Shown here piece by piece: positions 24,113 through 33,273 of a stretch of DNA of 64,000 bases. Position 1 is the stretch's first letter, and each line of letters starts with the position of its first letter. The DNA is from Psychromicrobium silvestre (GTDB taxonomy: Bacteria > Actinomycetota > Actinomycetes > Actinomycetales > Micrococcaceae): contig NZ_JACBYQ010000001.1 in NCBI RefSeq assembly GCF_013408295.1, positions 124,001 through 188,000 of the forward strand, read 5' to 3'. Under the pieces are notes generated by a model. The model saw only the letters and a program-made list of their open reading frames with translations, was not told the origin of the DNA and did not search any database. A program made the position numbers and the translations under genes.

Positions 24113-24973
24113 CTATCGGGGCAGGCTATTCATTATGGCCGAACTAGTGGCGGCCAGATCTTCCCGCCAGGGCATGTGTGCCACCCCGGGTAATAGGACA
24201 AATTCCGCCCCCGGAGCCTGCTCCGCAAGCTTTTGAACATTCTGAAAGGGGCGCGGATCTTCCGCTCCGTGGATGAAGGACGCCGGAACTCGCAGGGATC
24301 GAGCCAATTCAAGCAGGAAAGACTCCTCCCAGCCGCGACACTCATCCCAGATTTCCCGATGAAGTTCGTAATTCAGCGCCCGCAATTCTGCAGCATCCCT
24401 GTGGGCAAGCCGTCGCCCGAACTGCAGATCCGCATAGTCGGTGGCCCAGCTCAGAGCGCGGTAACGGATCTCCTCCGACTTGCTGCGCTGGGCTAGAACG
24501 GAAAGGCCATCGAGTTCCTGCTGATCTTGGGCGCTATTTTTTGACCGCAGGTTGCTCCGGAATATACCGCGCCAGTCGCCCGGACCCAGCCCGCTCAAAT
24601 AGCACAAGGCCGCGGTGGATTCGGGGTGTTGGGCGGCATAGGCTAGCGCCAAATAGGCGCCAAAAGAATGGCCAACGACGGCGATCTTCGGCTCTCCCGC
24701 CCAGCGGCGCAGAGCCTCCAGATCGGCATCGAAACGAGCCATCGTGTACGGCCTTAGCTGCTCGGACTGGCCGCAGCCACGTTGGTCGTAGCTGTAGACC
24801 CGAGTGTGCCGAGCCAGATCCAGCGCCAGGTCTTCAAAGTAGTCCCACATTCCCGGTCCGCCATGAATCAGAACCAGGGCCGGTAGCTCGGTGCGCTCGC
24901 CGAAACTGCGTACCGCGATCCGGCAACCGTCGTCGGCCTCGATGAACTCCGTGGAACGCGATGAGATGGCCAT
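24113..24973 (-). CDS. Proline-iminopeptidase-like alpha/beta hydrolase
   Basis: A 286-residue alpha/beta hydrolase of the proline iminopeptidase group. It has LVLIHGGPGMWDYFEDL, YSYDQRGCGQSEQ and the nucleophile elbow VVGHSFGAYLALAYA, then a helical cap, FIHGAEDPRPF with the likely Asp, and GVAHMPWRE with the likely His. These enzymes release N-terminal Pro from peptides, but related esterases share the motifs. It is convergent with the YbaK gene and stands alone. Confidence 0.85.
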   Translation of the reverse strand: MAISSRSTEFIEADDGCRIAVRSFGERTELPALVLIHGGPGMWDYFEDLALDLARHTRVYSYDQRGCGQSEQLRPYTMARFDADLEALRRWAGEPKIAVVGHSFGAYLALAYAAQHPESTAALCYLSGLGPGDWRGIFRSNLRSKNSAQDQQELDGLSVLAQRSKSEEIRYRALSWATDYADLQFGRRLAHRDAAELRALNYELHREIWDECRGWEESFLLELARSLRVPASFIHGAEDPRPFQNVQKLAEQAPGAEFVLLPGVAHMPWREDLAATSSAIMNSLPR

Positions 24974-25978
<1,005 letters not shown>

Positions 25979-25989
25979 GTCAGAGCTAC

Positions 25990-26032
25990 AAATGGCCGGG
26001 TGGTCGGGGTAATCCCGATCGCCCGGCCATTT
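25990..26032. terminator. Bidirectional hairpin terminator
   Basis: A stem of about 19 pairs (AAATGGCCGGG with CCCGGCCATTT at the outside, continuing with G-T pairs) closes a short GTAAT loop. The AAA/TTT flanks make it work on both strands between the convergent rpf-like and LacI genes. Confidence 0.85.
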
Positions 26033-26042
26033 CAGTATCCGC

Positions 26043-27059
26043 TCAACTGCTGGAACGAATAACCAGCTCGGGGGTAAGCGAAATTGTCTGCCGGGCTGAA
26101 CCGGGACTCTCGATGAGATCGAAAAGCAGCTTAGCTGCGACCCTTCCGGATTCCTCGAAGGGCTGGCGTACGGTACTGAGTTGCAGAGCGTCGGCCAGCG
26201 GGCCGTCGTCATACCCCAAAACCGCAATCCCTTCCGCTGCTTTCGCGTCCAGTTCACGCAGGCCGGCGAGAACGCCCGCAGCTAGATCATCATGGTTACC
26301 GAAAAATGCGGTCGGAGCCTTGGGGCCGGAGAGGAATCCGGCGAGTCCTTTCTGTGCCGACTCAACCTTTCCGTCCGGGATTTCGCAGTCGATCAGGACA
26401 TATCCCGCATCGTTGCCGCCAACTTCGTCGAGGGCTCGGGCAACGCCGTCCCGGCGGAGCATTCCGGCAGAGATATAGCTTGAGGAGCGCTGGCGCTCGT
26501 GCAGGAAGCCAATCCTCCGGTGCCCTCTTTCGATCAAGTGCCGCCCGGCCAGATAACCGCCGTGCTCGTCATCTACCAACACCTGGCTGAAGAAATCCTG
26601 TAATAGGTCAACCGTCACCACGGGTGCACCCCACTTCAGGATGCGTTCCGCGCCGCTGGGGGAGAAAGGAAGCCCCATCACGATGATTCCATCGATATCT
26701 CCGCGTAGGGGGAGGGAATCCAGAAGCGGAGAGGCGGAGCTGACCACGGCCTCGTGATCAAAGACGCTGACCTCGATACCGCGAGCGGAGCAGGCCTCCA
26801 AGATGCCCATTAATCGGCGCCGGTACGATTCGTAGCTGCTGAAGGGGGCGAAAGTAGCGATCCGGGAAACCCCCTTTTTGGCTCGCGCGCTCGGCGTCCG
26901 GGCTGGCTGGTATCCGAGTTCTCCAGCAGCATCCAGGATTCGCTGTCGGGTGGCTTCATTGACCCGTTGGGGATGGTTGAAAGCCAGCGACACCGTGGAG
27001 ATGCTTACTCCCACCCGCTCCGCAACGGCGTGAATGGTGGTGTCTGCTGCTCTGGGCAT
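26043..27059 (-). CDS. LacI-family transcriptional regulator
   Basis: A 338-residue LacI repressor. The N-terminal HTH is TTIHAVAERVGVSISTVSLAFNHPQRV, the hinge helix follows at RQRILDAAGELGYQP, and then the sugar-binding periplasmic-protein fold (GIIVMGLPFS, HLIERGHRRIGFLHE, AVLGYDDGPLADAL). ATG at 27059 is chosen as it gives the usual short tail before the HTH. It is divergent from a decayed esterase/transporter stretch that it may once have regulated (inference). Confidence 0.88.
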   Translation of the reverse strand: MPRAADTTIHAVAERVGVSISTVSLAFNHPQRVNEATRQRILDAAGELGYQPARTPSARAKKGVSRIATFAPFSSYESYRRRLMGILEACSARGIEVSVFDHEAVVSSASPLLDSLPLRGDIDGIIVMGLPFSPSGAERILKWGAPVVTVDLLQDFFSQVLVDDEHGGYLAGRHLIERGHRRIGFLHERQRSSSYISAGMLRRDGVARALDEVGGNDAGYVLIDCEIPDGKVESAQKGLAGFLSGPKAPTAFFGNHDDLAAGVLAGLRELDAKAAEGIAVLGYDDGPLADALQLSTVRQPFEESGRVAAKLLFDLIESPGSARQTISLTPELVIRSSS

Positions 27060-27210
27060 GAAGGTAACTCTAGCAATCGCCCTAGCCCGTTCCGGTAAGA
27101 GCGTCAGCGCAATGCTTGACATCGCTATCAGGTAGCCGCCGAGGAGCTACGGAAGCATCTTGGTACTCCCGTCCTGGAACAACACGAGGCACTGCGGAAA
27201 GGGATATGAG

Positions 27211-27930
27211 ATGCGGTTGGATCACACCGTTGCGCAGGCTGCGCAGCTGCTTGCTTCCCGAGGACTGGCCGAGGTTGAACAAAACGAAGATAGGCTGCTC
27301 TACCGACGCAATTTCCAGGAATTCGAGGAAAAATCCTGAAAACTTCTCAGCATCGACGATCCCGAGGTGCCGGTTCGCGAGGTGGCCGTGGCAGTGGCGG
27401 GCCATCCTGACGTTCCACTGCGGCTGCACTATCCGCCGGGCTATGATCCGCGGAACCCGGCTATGGCTGAGCTGCTACTGGTGCTCAGCTTCTTTGGTGG
27501 AGCCTTCGGCAAGGTGGTTTTGACGCCCCCGGAACATCCCTGGCTCGCCGCAGCAGAGCAAGGCTATGCAGCCCTGGACTGGGTGCATCGCAACGCCGAA
27601 CAGCTAGGAGCTCGCGCGGATCGAATCGTGGTGGCCGGAGCCTCCTCGGGGGGGGGGGGGGGCAAATTTGGCTGCCGTTACCACCCTGATCAACCAAGAT
27701 CGAGCCAAGACCCCCTACCGCGCAGATCCTGGAGGTGCCATCATCCGACCTATCCCGAGGGCATCTGGACTTTAGCATGTTGGCCGAACCTGGCATAGAT
27801 CCGGCAGCCACAGAGGCCGGGCTGCGGAGAGTGATTGAACACTACCTGCCGGAGCCGGAGGACAGGTTACATCGCGATGCCTCACCCTGCTGGTTCAAGA
27901 CCTCTCAGGTTGCCGCCAGCCTGGCGACGC
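27211..27930 (+). pseudogene. Decayed alpha/beta hydrolase (esterase/lipase) gene
   Basis: Starting at an ATG with a good AAAGGGA site, the frame encodes MRLDHTVAQAAQLLASRGLA and then an in-frame TGA at 27337-27339. The same frame continues beyond it with the recognisable esterase sequence VPVREVAVAVAGHPDVPLRL and ALDWVHRNAEQLGARADRIVVAGASSGG. A run of 15 G (27648-27662) then shifts the frame; ANLAAVTTLINQDRAK is read in another frame, and LEVPSSDLSR in a third. At least one stop and two shifts make this a broken HSL-type hydrolase. The HGGG motif is also altered (LSFFGGAFG). Confidence 0.8.
27648..27662. repeat. Run of 15 G in the esterase pseudogene
   Basis: Fifteen consecutive G residues lie at the place of the nucleophile-elbow codons, and they put the downstream part out of frame. 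It is a slippage-prone tract, and the count may also be affected by sequencing error. Confidence 0.9.
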
Positions 27931-28008
27931 TCGGCGCGGGTGGGGTAAGCGTGCAGCTGCGGCTCAATGAGCTAGTTCCGGACACCAAGAACCAGGTGCT
28001 CGCCATTA

Positions 28009-28368
28009 TTGTCGGAATCTTGGAGCTCAACCTTGCTGACCGCCGTCGGCCTAGTGGTGGCCATCAGCGCCAGCGAGATGCCGCAGTTCCTGGTCGGCAT
28101 CGCGATTGCTGGGATGGCTCAGGGCGCGTTTATCTCGGCGGAGGTGGCGATGATGACCGAGGTGCTGCCCAAGGGCACCGAATCCGGTAAGTATCTCGGC
28201 GTGGTCGCACTGTCCTATCTCTTGGCGCAGATCCTGGTTCCGGTGATTTCGGTACCTTTGCTAGCCATTGGCGGAGGTGGCAGTAACTATCGGGCGCTTT
28301 TTGTTGCGGCCGTGGTGATGGCGGTACTGGGTGCGCTCTGCGTGCTGCCCATTAAAAAAGTTCGCTAA
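28009..28368 (+). pseudogene. MFS transporter, C-terminal remnant
   Basis: The frame encodes only the last three or four membrane segments of an MFS transporter (LLTAVGLVVAISASEMPQFL, GMAQGAFISAEVAMMTEVLP, VVALSYLLAQILVPVIS, ALFVAAVVMAVLGALCVLP). The first eight segments are missing and the joined upstream sequence belongs to the broken esterase, so a deletion has fused two remnants. It is not a functional transporter. Confidence 0.75.
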
Positions 28369-28377
28369 CGAGGGGGA

Positions 28378-29001
28378 TTAACGGAGTAAGCCGTTGATCA
28401 GAATCTCGGCCAACATCTCCGCCCAGGCTTCAATGCTCAGGGGTGGTCCGTCCGCTAGTAGAGTCAGCAGCGGGGCTTGGGCGGTGAATGAGGTCATTGC
28501 ACTGACGGCGAACATCATCACGCCGATGGGGAGTTCTGCCACCCGCCCGCCCGCGGCGGCCTCGGTTAGTAGCGGGGAGAGAACCTCCTGGAACGGCCGG
28601 GCATAGCTTTGGATTAAGAAACGCAGCCGCTCCGAATCTCGGCTCGCTTCGTCATGGGCGATTCTTGAAGTCTCGGGGTGTCGGGCGGCCGCGAGCAGAA
28701 AAGACCGGACTACCTCGGCCAGCCGGTTCTCGGGACTGCCTGTGGCCTGTTCGAGGCTTTGTTGCACCTCCGTCCAGAGCTCGTTCTGCGCGTTCCCGAC
28801 GACGGCTTTCCAGAACGCCAGCTTGGAGCCGTAGCGGTCATTGATGAAATTGTGGCTGACCCCTAGCCGGGTGGCTAGTTGGCGCACAGTGGTCCCGTCG
28901 TAGCCGAGTTCCGAGAAGGCTGACAGACCCCGGTCCAAGATTTCCCGCTCCTCGAGCACCGCGTTATCGGGAGTGGGGCGCCCTGATCCTCGCTGTGACA
29001 T
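28378..29001 (-). CDS. TetR-family transcriptional regulator
   Basis: A 207-residue TetR protein. The N-terminal HTH is ILDRGLSAFSELGYDGTTVRQLATRLGVSHNFINDRYGSK, and the rest is a helical ligand domain with no detectable ligand signature. It is divergent from the CrtC/AttH-like gene, with a long inverted repeat between them, so repression of both genes is likely. Its stop is 9 bp from the MFS remnant's stop. Confidence 0.88.
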   Translation of the reverse strand: MSQRGSGRPTPDNAVLEEREILDRGLSAFSELGYDGTTVRQLATRLGVSHNFINDRYGSKLAFWKAVVGNAQNELWTEVQQSLEQATGSPENRLAEVVRSFLLAAARHPETSRIAHDEASRDSERLRFLIQSYARPFQEVLSPLLTEAAAGGRVAELPIGVMMFAVSAMTSFTAQAPLLTLLADGPPLSIEAWAEMLAEILINGLLR

Positions 29002-29015
29002 CTCTTCTCCTAGCT

Positions 29016-29077
29016 AACTTGACACCTGTCTGATATCGTAGCATGCTGATTTTATTAAATCTGACAGGCGTCAAGTT
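29016..29077. promoter_or_regulatory. Paired inverted operators between TetR and CrtC-like genes
   Basis: AACTTGACACCTGTCTGA (29016-29033) and TCTGACAGGCGTCAAGTT (29060-29077) are inverted copies matching at 16 of 18 positions. Their centres are 44 bp apart, i.e. four turns. Each arm also contains a smaller GAC-N4-GTC palindrome, the usual size of a TetR site. They are the probable binding sites of the adjacent TetR. Confidence 0.75.
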
Positions 29078-29089
29078 GGGAGCATGGAA

Positions 29090-30169
29090 ATGGAACAACA
29101 AGCATTGGCAAGGACCGCAGGAGAAGATGCGGATTACCTCCGACTGGGAATCGCTAAGGACCGGATTGAACCCTGGGAGGATGGTGCTCGCACCGATAAT
29201 AGTGCCGGTACTTACGAGTGGTGGTACTTCGATGCGCATCTCAGTGACGGCTCAAAGGTGGTGGTGAGCTTCCTGAACAAGATGATCTCAGAGGCGGATA
29301 AGCCGCTGGACCCAACCTTGATGCTCAACCTGGACCTCCCAGACGGTCGCAGTTTCGAGAAGGTGGCAAAGTTCGAAGCGAGCGAGTTCAGCGCGGCAAA
29401 GGACCATGCCGAGGTGCGGTTCGGCGACAATTCGCTGATCGGTGATCTGCGCAGCTACCGGATTGTTGCGGAGATTGAGGAAGTCAGCGTCGATTTCACC
29501 CTGCAGGCCGAAGTCCCTTCCTGGCGCCCCAAAACCGGACACATGTATTTCGGGCCGGGGGAGGAGAAGCTCTTTGCCTGGCTACCCTCCGTTCCGCAGG
29601 GAAAGGTGACCGGAAGCTTCACGGTGGCCGGGCAGCGCGCCGAGGTGACCGGCGTCGGCTACCACGATCACAACTGGGGCAATGTTGGACTGCCCAGCGT
29701 GATCCACGACTGGTACTGGGCGCGGGGCCAGGCCGGGCCGTACTCGGTGATTGCCTCCTACATCACCGCCCACGAGAAATTCGGCTACGAGGCCATCCCG
29801 ATCTTCATGCTGGCGCAGGACGGCACAATCATTGCGGATGATTCGAAGCTAGTCCGTTTCGAGACCGAAGACATCCGGATCGATGATGTGACAGCGAAGC
29901 CGGTGGCAAATATCACCCGCTATAGCTACGACGACGGTGCGGATCGCTACCAGGTGACCTTCACTAGGAAGAACGATCTGAGCCGCAGCAAGATGATTGA
30001 TGATGTACACGGCCCCAAGCGCGTTCTGGCCAAACTGGCCCGCTTTGACGGCGCCTATTTGCGCTTTTCCGGCGAGCTATCGATCAAACACTTCCGCGAT
30101 TCAGAGCTGATCGAGGAGTACCAGGACGAGGCGATCTGGGAATTAATGTACTTCGGTCACGCCCGTTAG
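29090..30169 (+). CDS. CrtC/AttH-like (hydroxyneurosporene-synthase fold) protein
   Basis: A 359-residue protein with the two-lipocalin-like-domain fold of carotenoid 1,2-hydratase CrtC and AttH. It has GTYEWWYFDAHLSDGSKVVVSF at the start of the first domain, the conserved HDHNWGNV (about residue 190) that contributes the acid residues, and VIHDWYWARG and YSYDDGADRYQVTF in the second. CrtC adds water to carotenoid ends; relatives act on other isoprenoids or terpenes. There are no carotenoid genes nearby, so the substrate is open. The ATG at 29090 has GGGAG at the right distance; 29084 is too close. Confidence 0.75.
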   Translation: MEQQALARTAGEDADYLRLGIAKDRIEPWEDGARTDNSAGTYEWWYFDAHLSDGSKVVVSFLNKMISEADKPLDPTLMLNLDLPDGRSFEKVAKFEASEFSAAKDHAEVRFGDNSLIGDLRSYRIVAEIEEVSVDFTLQAEVPSWRPKTGHMYFGPGEEKLFAWLPSVPQGKVTGSFTVAGQRAEVTGVGYHDHNWGNVGLPSVIHDWYWARGQAGPYSVIASYITAHEKFGYEAIPIFMLAQDGTIIADDSKLVRFETEDIRIDDVTAKPVANITRYSYDDGADRYQVTFTRKNDLSRSKMIDDVHGPKRVLAKLARFDGAYLRFSGELSIKHFRDSELIEEYQDEAIWELMYFGHAR

Positions 30170-30179
30170 ATCGCTTGTC

Positions 30180-30668
30180 TTAGATCGCGCGGTAGTCCTC
30201 GGAAAGCGCCGGGTAGTAGTCGTCCCAGAGCACGGAATTGACGTCCTCTCCGGCTTCGGCGGCCACTAATCGGTCCAGGTAATATTCCCAGCCTGGGCCG
30301 ATGCTCGCCGCATCCATATCCGGCTCATAACGCTGCGCGAATCGCAGGGTGGTGCCGTTCTCGGCAGTCCGCAGGCTAATCGCCAATTGCCACACCATGC
30401 CCATATATTCGGACTCCACTACGTAACGCTGCTGTGGAGTGCATTCGAGCACGCGGTAGGTATTGGCGTCGGTGGAGCCTTCGGCAGTCATGTAGAAGTC
30501 TACCTGGCCGCTCGCCGGATCGCCTTCCCAACGGCCGATGAACCGATCTAGCGAGGCTGAATCGGTCACGACTCGCCAGCTTGCCGCGAGATCGCCCGAT
30601 AGCTGGCGCTCAAGGACCATCCAGTCTGCGCCGTTTTCGGTTTCCCGGTGTCCGGTCATCTGAGCCAT
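30180..30668 (-). CDS. SRPBCC-family protein
   Basis: A 162-residue START/SRPBCC-type protein (MVLERQLSGDLAASWRVVTDSASLDRFIGRWEGDP, then YRVLECTPQQRYVVES, WQLAISL and PGWEYYLDRL). Members bind hydrophobic ligands in a deep pocket. ATG at 30668 has AGGAGG four bases before it; the longer open frame to 31352 would run through gcvH on the opposite strand and is rejected. It is tail-to-tail with the CrtC-like gene, 10 bp apart, and head-to-head with gcvH. Confidence 0.8.
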   Translation of the reverse strand: MAQMTGHRETENGADWMVLERQLSGDLAASWRVVTDSASLDRFIGRWEGDPASGQVDFYMTAEGSTDANTYRVLECTPQQRYVVESEYMGMVWQLAISLRTAENGTTLRFAQRYEPDMDAASIGPGWEYYLDRLVAAEAGEDVNSVLWDDYYPALSEDYRAI

Positions 30669-30812
30669 CTTTCCTCCTGAATAGCTTGTCTCATTCTTCT
30701 GTTGAATGAATTCTAGAGCCTCGCACTTGCTTGATCGCCCGGCTCGCTGTTGACTGGATGCAGCATACCGTTGGATCGAGAATGATCCAGGAAATCTCCA
30801 GAGAGGCCCCCG

Positions 30813-31199
30813 ATGAGCAACGTTCCTGCCGACTTTTCCTACACCGCCGAGCACGAGTGGGTTTCGGCCCCCAGCGACGAAGGTGTCATCCGGGTGGGCA
30901 TCACTGATTTTGCCCAGGATGCCCTGGGCGATGTGGTCTATGTTCAGGTTCCCGAAGCGGGCAGCAAGGTGACCGCTAATGAGGTCATCGGCGAGGTGGA
31001 ATCGACAAAGAGCGTGAGCGATATCTTTGCCCCGCTCAGCGGTGAAGTGGTCGCCCGCAATGAGGGGCTCGACGGCGATCCGGCCTTGATTAATACAGAT
31101 CCCTATGGAGATGGCTGGCTGGTTGAGATCAAACTGGAGGATGCTTCCTCCTATCACAGCTTGCTCAGTGCATCGGAGTACGAACAACAGGTAGGCTAG
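30813..31199 (+). CDS. gcvH: Glycine cleavage system H protein
   Basis: A 128-residue lipoyl carrier of the glycine cleavage complex that shuttles the aminomethyl group from the P protein to the T protein. The lipoyl-Lys motif EVESTKSVSD carries Lys66, and the fold signatures YTAEHEWV and GDVVYVQVPEAG are present. The remaining gcv genes are not adjacent. As in mycobacteria it opens the block gcvH-garA-ftsR-nuclease-MerR. An intrinsic terminator follows it. Confidence 0.95.
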   Translation: MSNVPADFSYTAEHEWVSAPSDEGVIRVGITDFAQDALGDVVYVQVPEAGSKVTANEVIGEVESTKSVSDIFAPLSGEVVARNEGLDGDPALINTDPYGDGWLVEIKLEDASSYHSLLSASEYEQQVG

Positions 31200-31205
31200 T
31201 CCAAT

Positions 31206-31228
31206 AGCCGCCGGAGTTGGCGGTTTTA
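31206..31228 (+). terminator. Intrinsic terminator after gcvH
   Basis: CCGCC (31208-31212) and GGCGG (31219-31223) form a short stem with loop GGAGTT, extended by A-T/G-T pairs, then TTTTATTTTT. It ends the gcvH transcript before garA. Confidence 0.8.
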
Positions 31229-31278
31229 TTTTTAGTTTTGTTTTAGTCGGTCTGATGAATTGAACGGGGAGAAGCGAC

Positions 31279-31743
31279 ATGGTTGGCAATGAGGACGACG
31301 CCGTGGATACGACGCCGGAAGAGGGCTCCGTGCCCACCGCCTCGGAGACCACCTCGATCCATTTTCCCGCTCGCGCCGTGGAGCAGGCGATCCCGCCGAA
31401 TCTCAGCGCTGAAGAGCTTTCCGCGGTGGAGGCTTTGCCTCAGGGTTCCGCTCTGCTGATTGCCCACTCCGGTCCGAACCAGGGGGCGCGGTTCCTGCTC
31501 GATTCGGATGTCACCTTGGCCGGTCGTCATCCTGATGCCGATGTTTTCCTCGACGATGTCACTGTTTCCCGTCGGCATGTTGAGTTCCGGCGTGAAGGCA
31601 ACGGTTTCCGGGTGGTGGATGCCGGTAGCTTGAATGGCACCTATGTTAATGGTGATCGGGTGGACTCCTTACTTTTGCGCAGCGGCAATGAGGTGCAAAT
31701 TGGCAAATTCCGCTTGACCTACTACGCAAGCTCCGCTGCGTAA
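31279..31743 (+). CDS. garA: FHA-domain regulator GarA/OdhI
   Basis: A 154-residue GarA/OdhI homologue. The N-terminal tail holds the phosphorylation motif ETTS (Thr24/Thr25) and the C-terminal FHA domain has GSALLIAHSGPNQGARFLL, AGRHPDADVFLDDVTVSRRHVEF and GSLNGTYVNGDRV. In mycobacteria and corynebacteria the unphosphorylated form inhibits 2-oxoglutarate dehydrogenase and glutamate dehydrogenase, and Ser/Thr kinases PknB/PknG relieve it by phosphorylating the Thr residues. The gene starts with a good GGGGAG site. The same regulation here is inferred; a PASTA kinase lies 15 kb away. Confidence 0.93.
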   Translation: MVGNEDDAVDTTPEEGSVPTASETTSIHFPARAVEQAIPPNLSAEELSAVEALPQGSALLIAHSGPNQGARFLLDSDVTLAGRHPDADVFLDDVTVSRRHVEFRREGNGFRVVDAGSLNGTYVNGDRVDSLLLRSGNEVQIGKFRLTYYASSAA

Positions 31744-31752
31744 GAAGTGTCA

Positions 31753-32505
31753 ATGAATCTGCAAAGCGCAAGGAATTTCGGCCCCGTCCGGAACCGCACC
31801 CCGCGGCCGGTCATTTTCAACATTGGTGAGGTGCTGGCTCAGCTGAGCGAGGATTTCCCCTCGGTGACGGCATCGAAGATTCGGTTTTACGAAGAAAAAG
31901 GATTAGTCACCCCGCAGCGGACCCCCGCCGGGTACCGACAGTTCACGGATTCGGATATTGAACGGCTGCGCTTCGTGCTGGCACTGCAGCGGGACCACTA
32001 TTTGCCGCTAAAGGTGATTAGGGACTACCTGGATGCCATCGATCGCGGTGAGGGTCCGGAGAACGTGCCGCCCGGAGTGAGCGCCTCCATTGCTCCTCGG
32101 ATGGTCAATCAAGAACTGAGCGCCGAGCTGACCGGACGAGTCCGTAAGCTCAGCGCAGATCAATTGCGTAGTGAATCCGGCGCCAGCGCCGAGTTGATCA
32201 ATGCTTTGGTTAGTTATGGTTTGATCGAGGGTTCTGGTGGGCTTTTCGATGACCATGCACTTCGCGTGGCCAAGGCCTGTACTGCGCTTTCCGCACACGG
32301 TTTGGAACCGCGCCACCTGAGGCCCTTCCAGGCCGCTGCCGAGCGCGAATTCGGTTTGGTGGAGCGGGCCGTAGGCCCGCTCGTCTCCCGTCGTGACGGT
32401 GCTTCTCAAGCCCGGGCGGCAGAGGCGGCACGGGAAATCAGCGAACTCTGCCTCTCCCTGCATTCAGCTCTAGTGCAGGGGCATATCGCCAGGATGGACA
32501 GCTGA
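31753..32505 (+). CDS. ftsR: MerR-family regulator FtsR (Rv1828-like)
   Basis: A 250-residue MerR-type protein. The N-terminal winged helix reads FNIGEVLAQLSEDFPSVTASKIRFYEEKGLVTPQRTPAGYRQFTDSDIERLRFVLALQRDHYLPLKVI in outline, with the C-terminal helical domain characteristic of Rv1828/FtsR. In Corynebacterium FtsR activates ftsZ. A GTG at 31747 is an alternative, but the AGAAG purines fit the ATG at 31753 better. It sits four genes long in the conserved mycobacterial order between garA and the nuclease. Confidence 0.9.
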   Translation: MNLQSARNFGPVRNRTPRPVIFNIGEVLAQLSEDFPSVTASKIRFYEEKGLVTPQRTPAGYRQFTDSDIERLRFVLALQRDHYLPLKVIRDYLDAIDRGEGPENVPPGVSASIAPRMVNQELSAELTGRVRKLSADQLRSESGASAELINALVSYGLIEGSGGLFDDHALRVAKACTALSAHGLEPRHLRPFQAAAEREFGLVERAVGPLVSRRDGASQARAAEAAREISELCLSLHSALVQGHIARMDS

Positions 32506-32526
32506 GCCGGATAGCGAGGGAGTCCA

Positions 32527-33018
32527 ATGATTGAACTGGAACTTGTCGGCGTTCGGATCGAGATGCCCTCCAGCCAGCCGCTGGTGCTACTCAAGGAGGT
32601 TGCCGGTGAGCGGCATCTTCCAATCTGGATAGGCACCCCGGAAGCCTCCGCGATCGCTATTTCTCAGCAGGGCATGAAGCCGCCTCGACCGCTGACCCAC
32701 GATTTGCTCTGCGACGTGATTACTGCGCTGGGCCGGAGTATCTCCCATGTCACCATTTCTGCGGTGGAAGATGCGGTGTTCTTCGCTAAGATCGTGCTCG
32801 ACGACGGCACTACGGTGGATTCCCGGGCTTCCGACGCGCTTGCCCTGGCGCAGCGCGTCAAATGCACCATCTGGTGTGCAGAGGCCGTGCTGGACGAGGC
32901 GGGTGTGCTGATCAGTGATGCCGACGAGGATGCGCCGGACCCGGAAGAGGCGGAGCAAGAAGTGCAGCGATTCCGGGCTTTTTTGGATGATGTTGACCCC
33001 GAAGACTTCGCGAATTAG
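32527..33018 (+). CDS. Bifunctional nuclease domain protein (DUF151, Rv1829-like)
   Basis: A 163-residue protein of the bifunctional nuclease (BFN/DUF151) family: LVGVRIEMPSSQPLVLLKEVAGERHLPIWIGTPEA in the first half, DLLCDVITALGRSISHVTISA, and DSRASDALALAQR. A plant relative has DNase and RNase activity; the bacterial function is not settled. It follows ftsR by 21 bp and is presumably co-transcribed with it. Its acidic tail (DEDAPDPEEAEQEVQ) is typical. Confidence 0.9.
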   Translation: MIELELVGVRIEMPSSQPLVLLKEVAGERHLPIWIGTPEASAIAISQQGMKPPRPLTHDLLCDVITALGRSISHVTISAVEDAVFFAKIVLDDGTTVDSRASDALALAQRVKCTIWCAEAVLDEAGVLISDADEDAPDPEEAEQEVQRFRAFLDDVDPEDFAN

Positions 33019-33028
33019 AGCTGGGTTC

Positions 33029-33052
33029 AAGTTAAAGCTGAGGCTTAAACTT
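33029..33052. terminator. Short hairpin after the nuclease gene
   Basis: AAGTTAAAGC and GCTTAAACTT pair at 9 of 10 positions around a TGAG loop, 10 bp after the nuclease stop. It may be a terminator or an operator. The 255-bp gap to the next gene holds no other feature I can name. Confidence 0.4.
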
Positions 33053-33273
33053 TCGACACGCCCCAAGATTTTCTCGCATGTCTTTGACCAATCACTCTTG
33101 CGGTTCTAACGTCGAATAAGACAGTTCCCATTGCATGTCCGCGATTGTTTCGTCACACTGGAGTGAGAGTTACACCGATGAGCTTTCATCACAGTGACCA
33201 CGAGACCCGGATATGCCTTCCGCGGGAACTTGATCAGAGCTTTAACAATGAAGCTTGAACAATGGAGGGTCCG

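Noticed and set aside
27648-27662. Phase-variable G-run controlling an active esterase
   Set aside because: A further in-frame stop and another frame shift mean the gene would stay broken at any tract length.
30669-31352. Extended N-terminus of the SRPBCC gene
   Set aside because: It would read through gcvH on the other strand; the ATG at 30668 has a perfect ribosome site.
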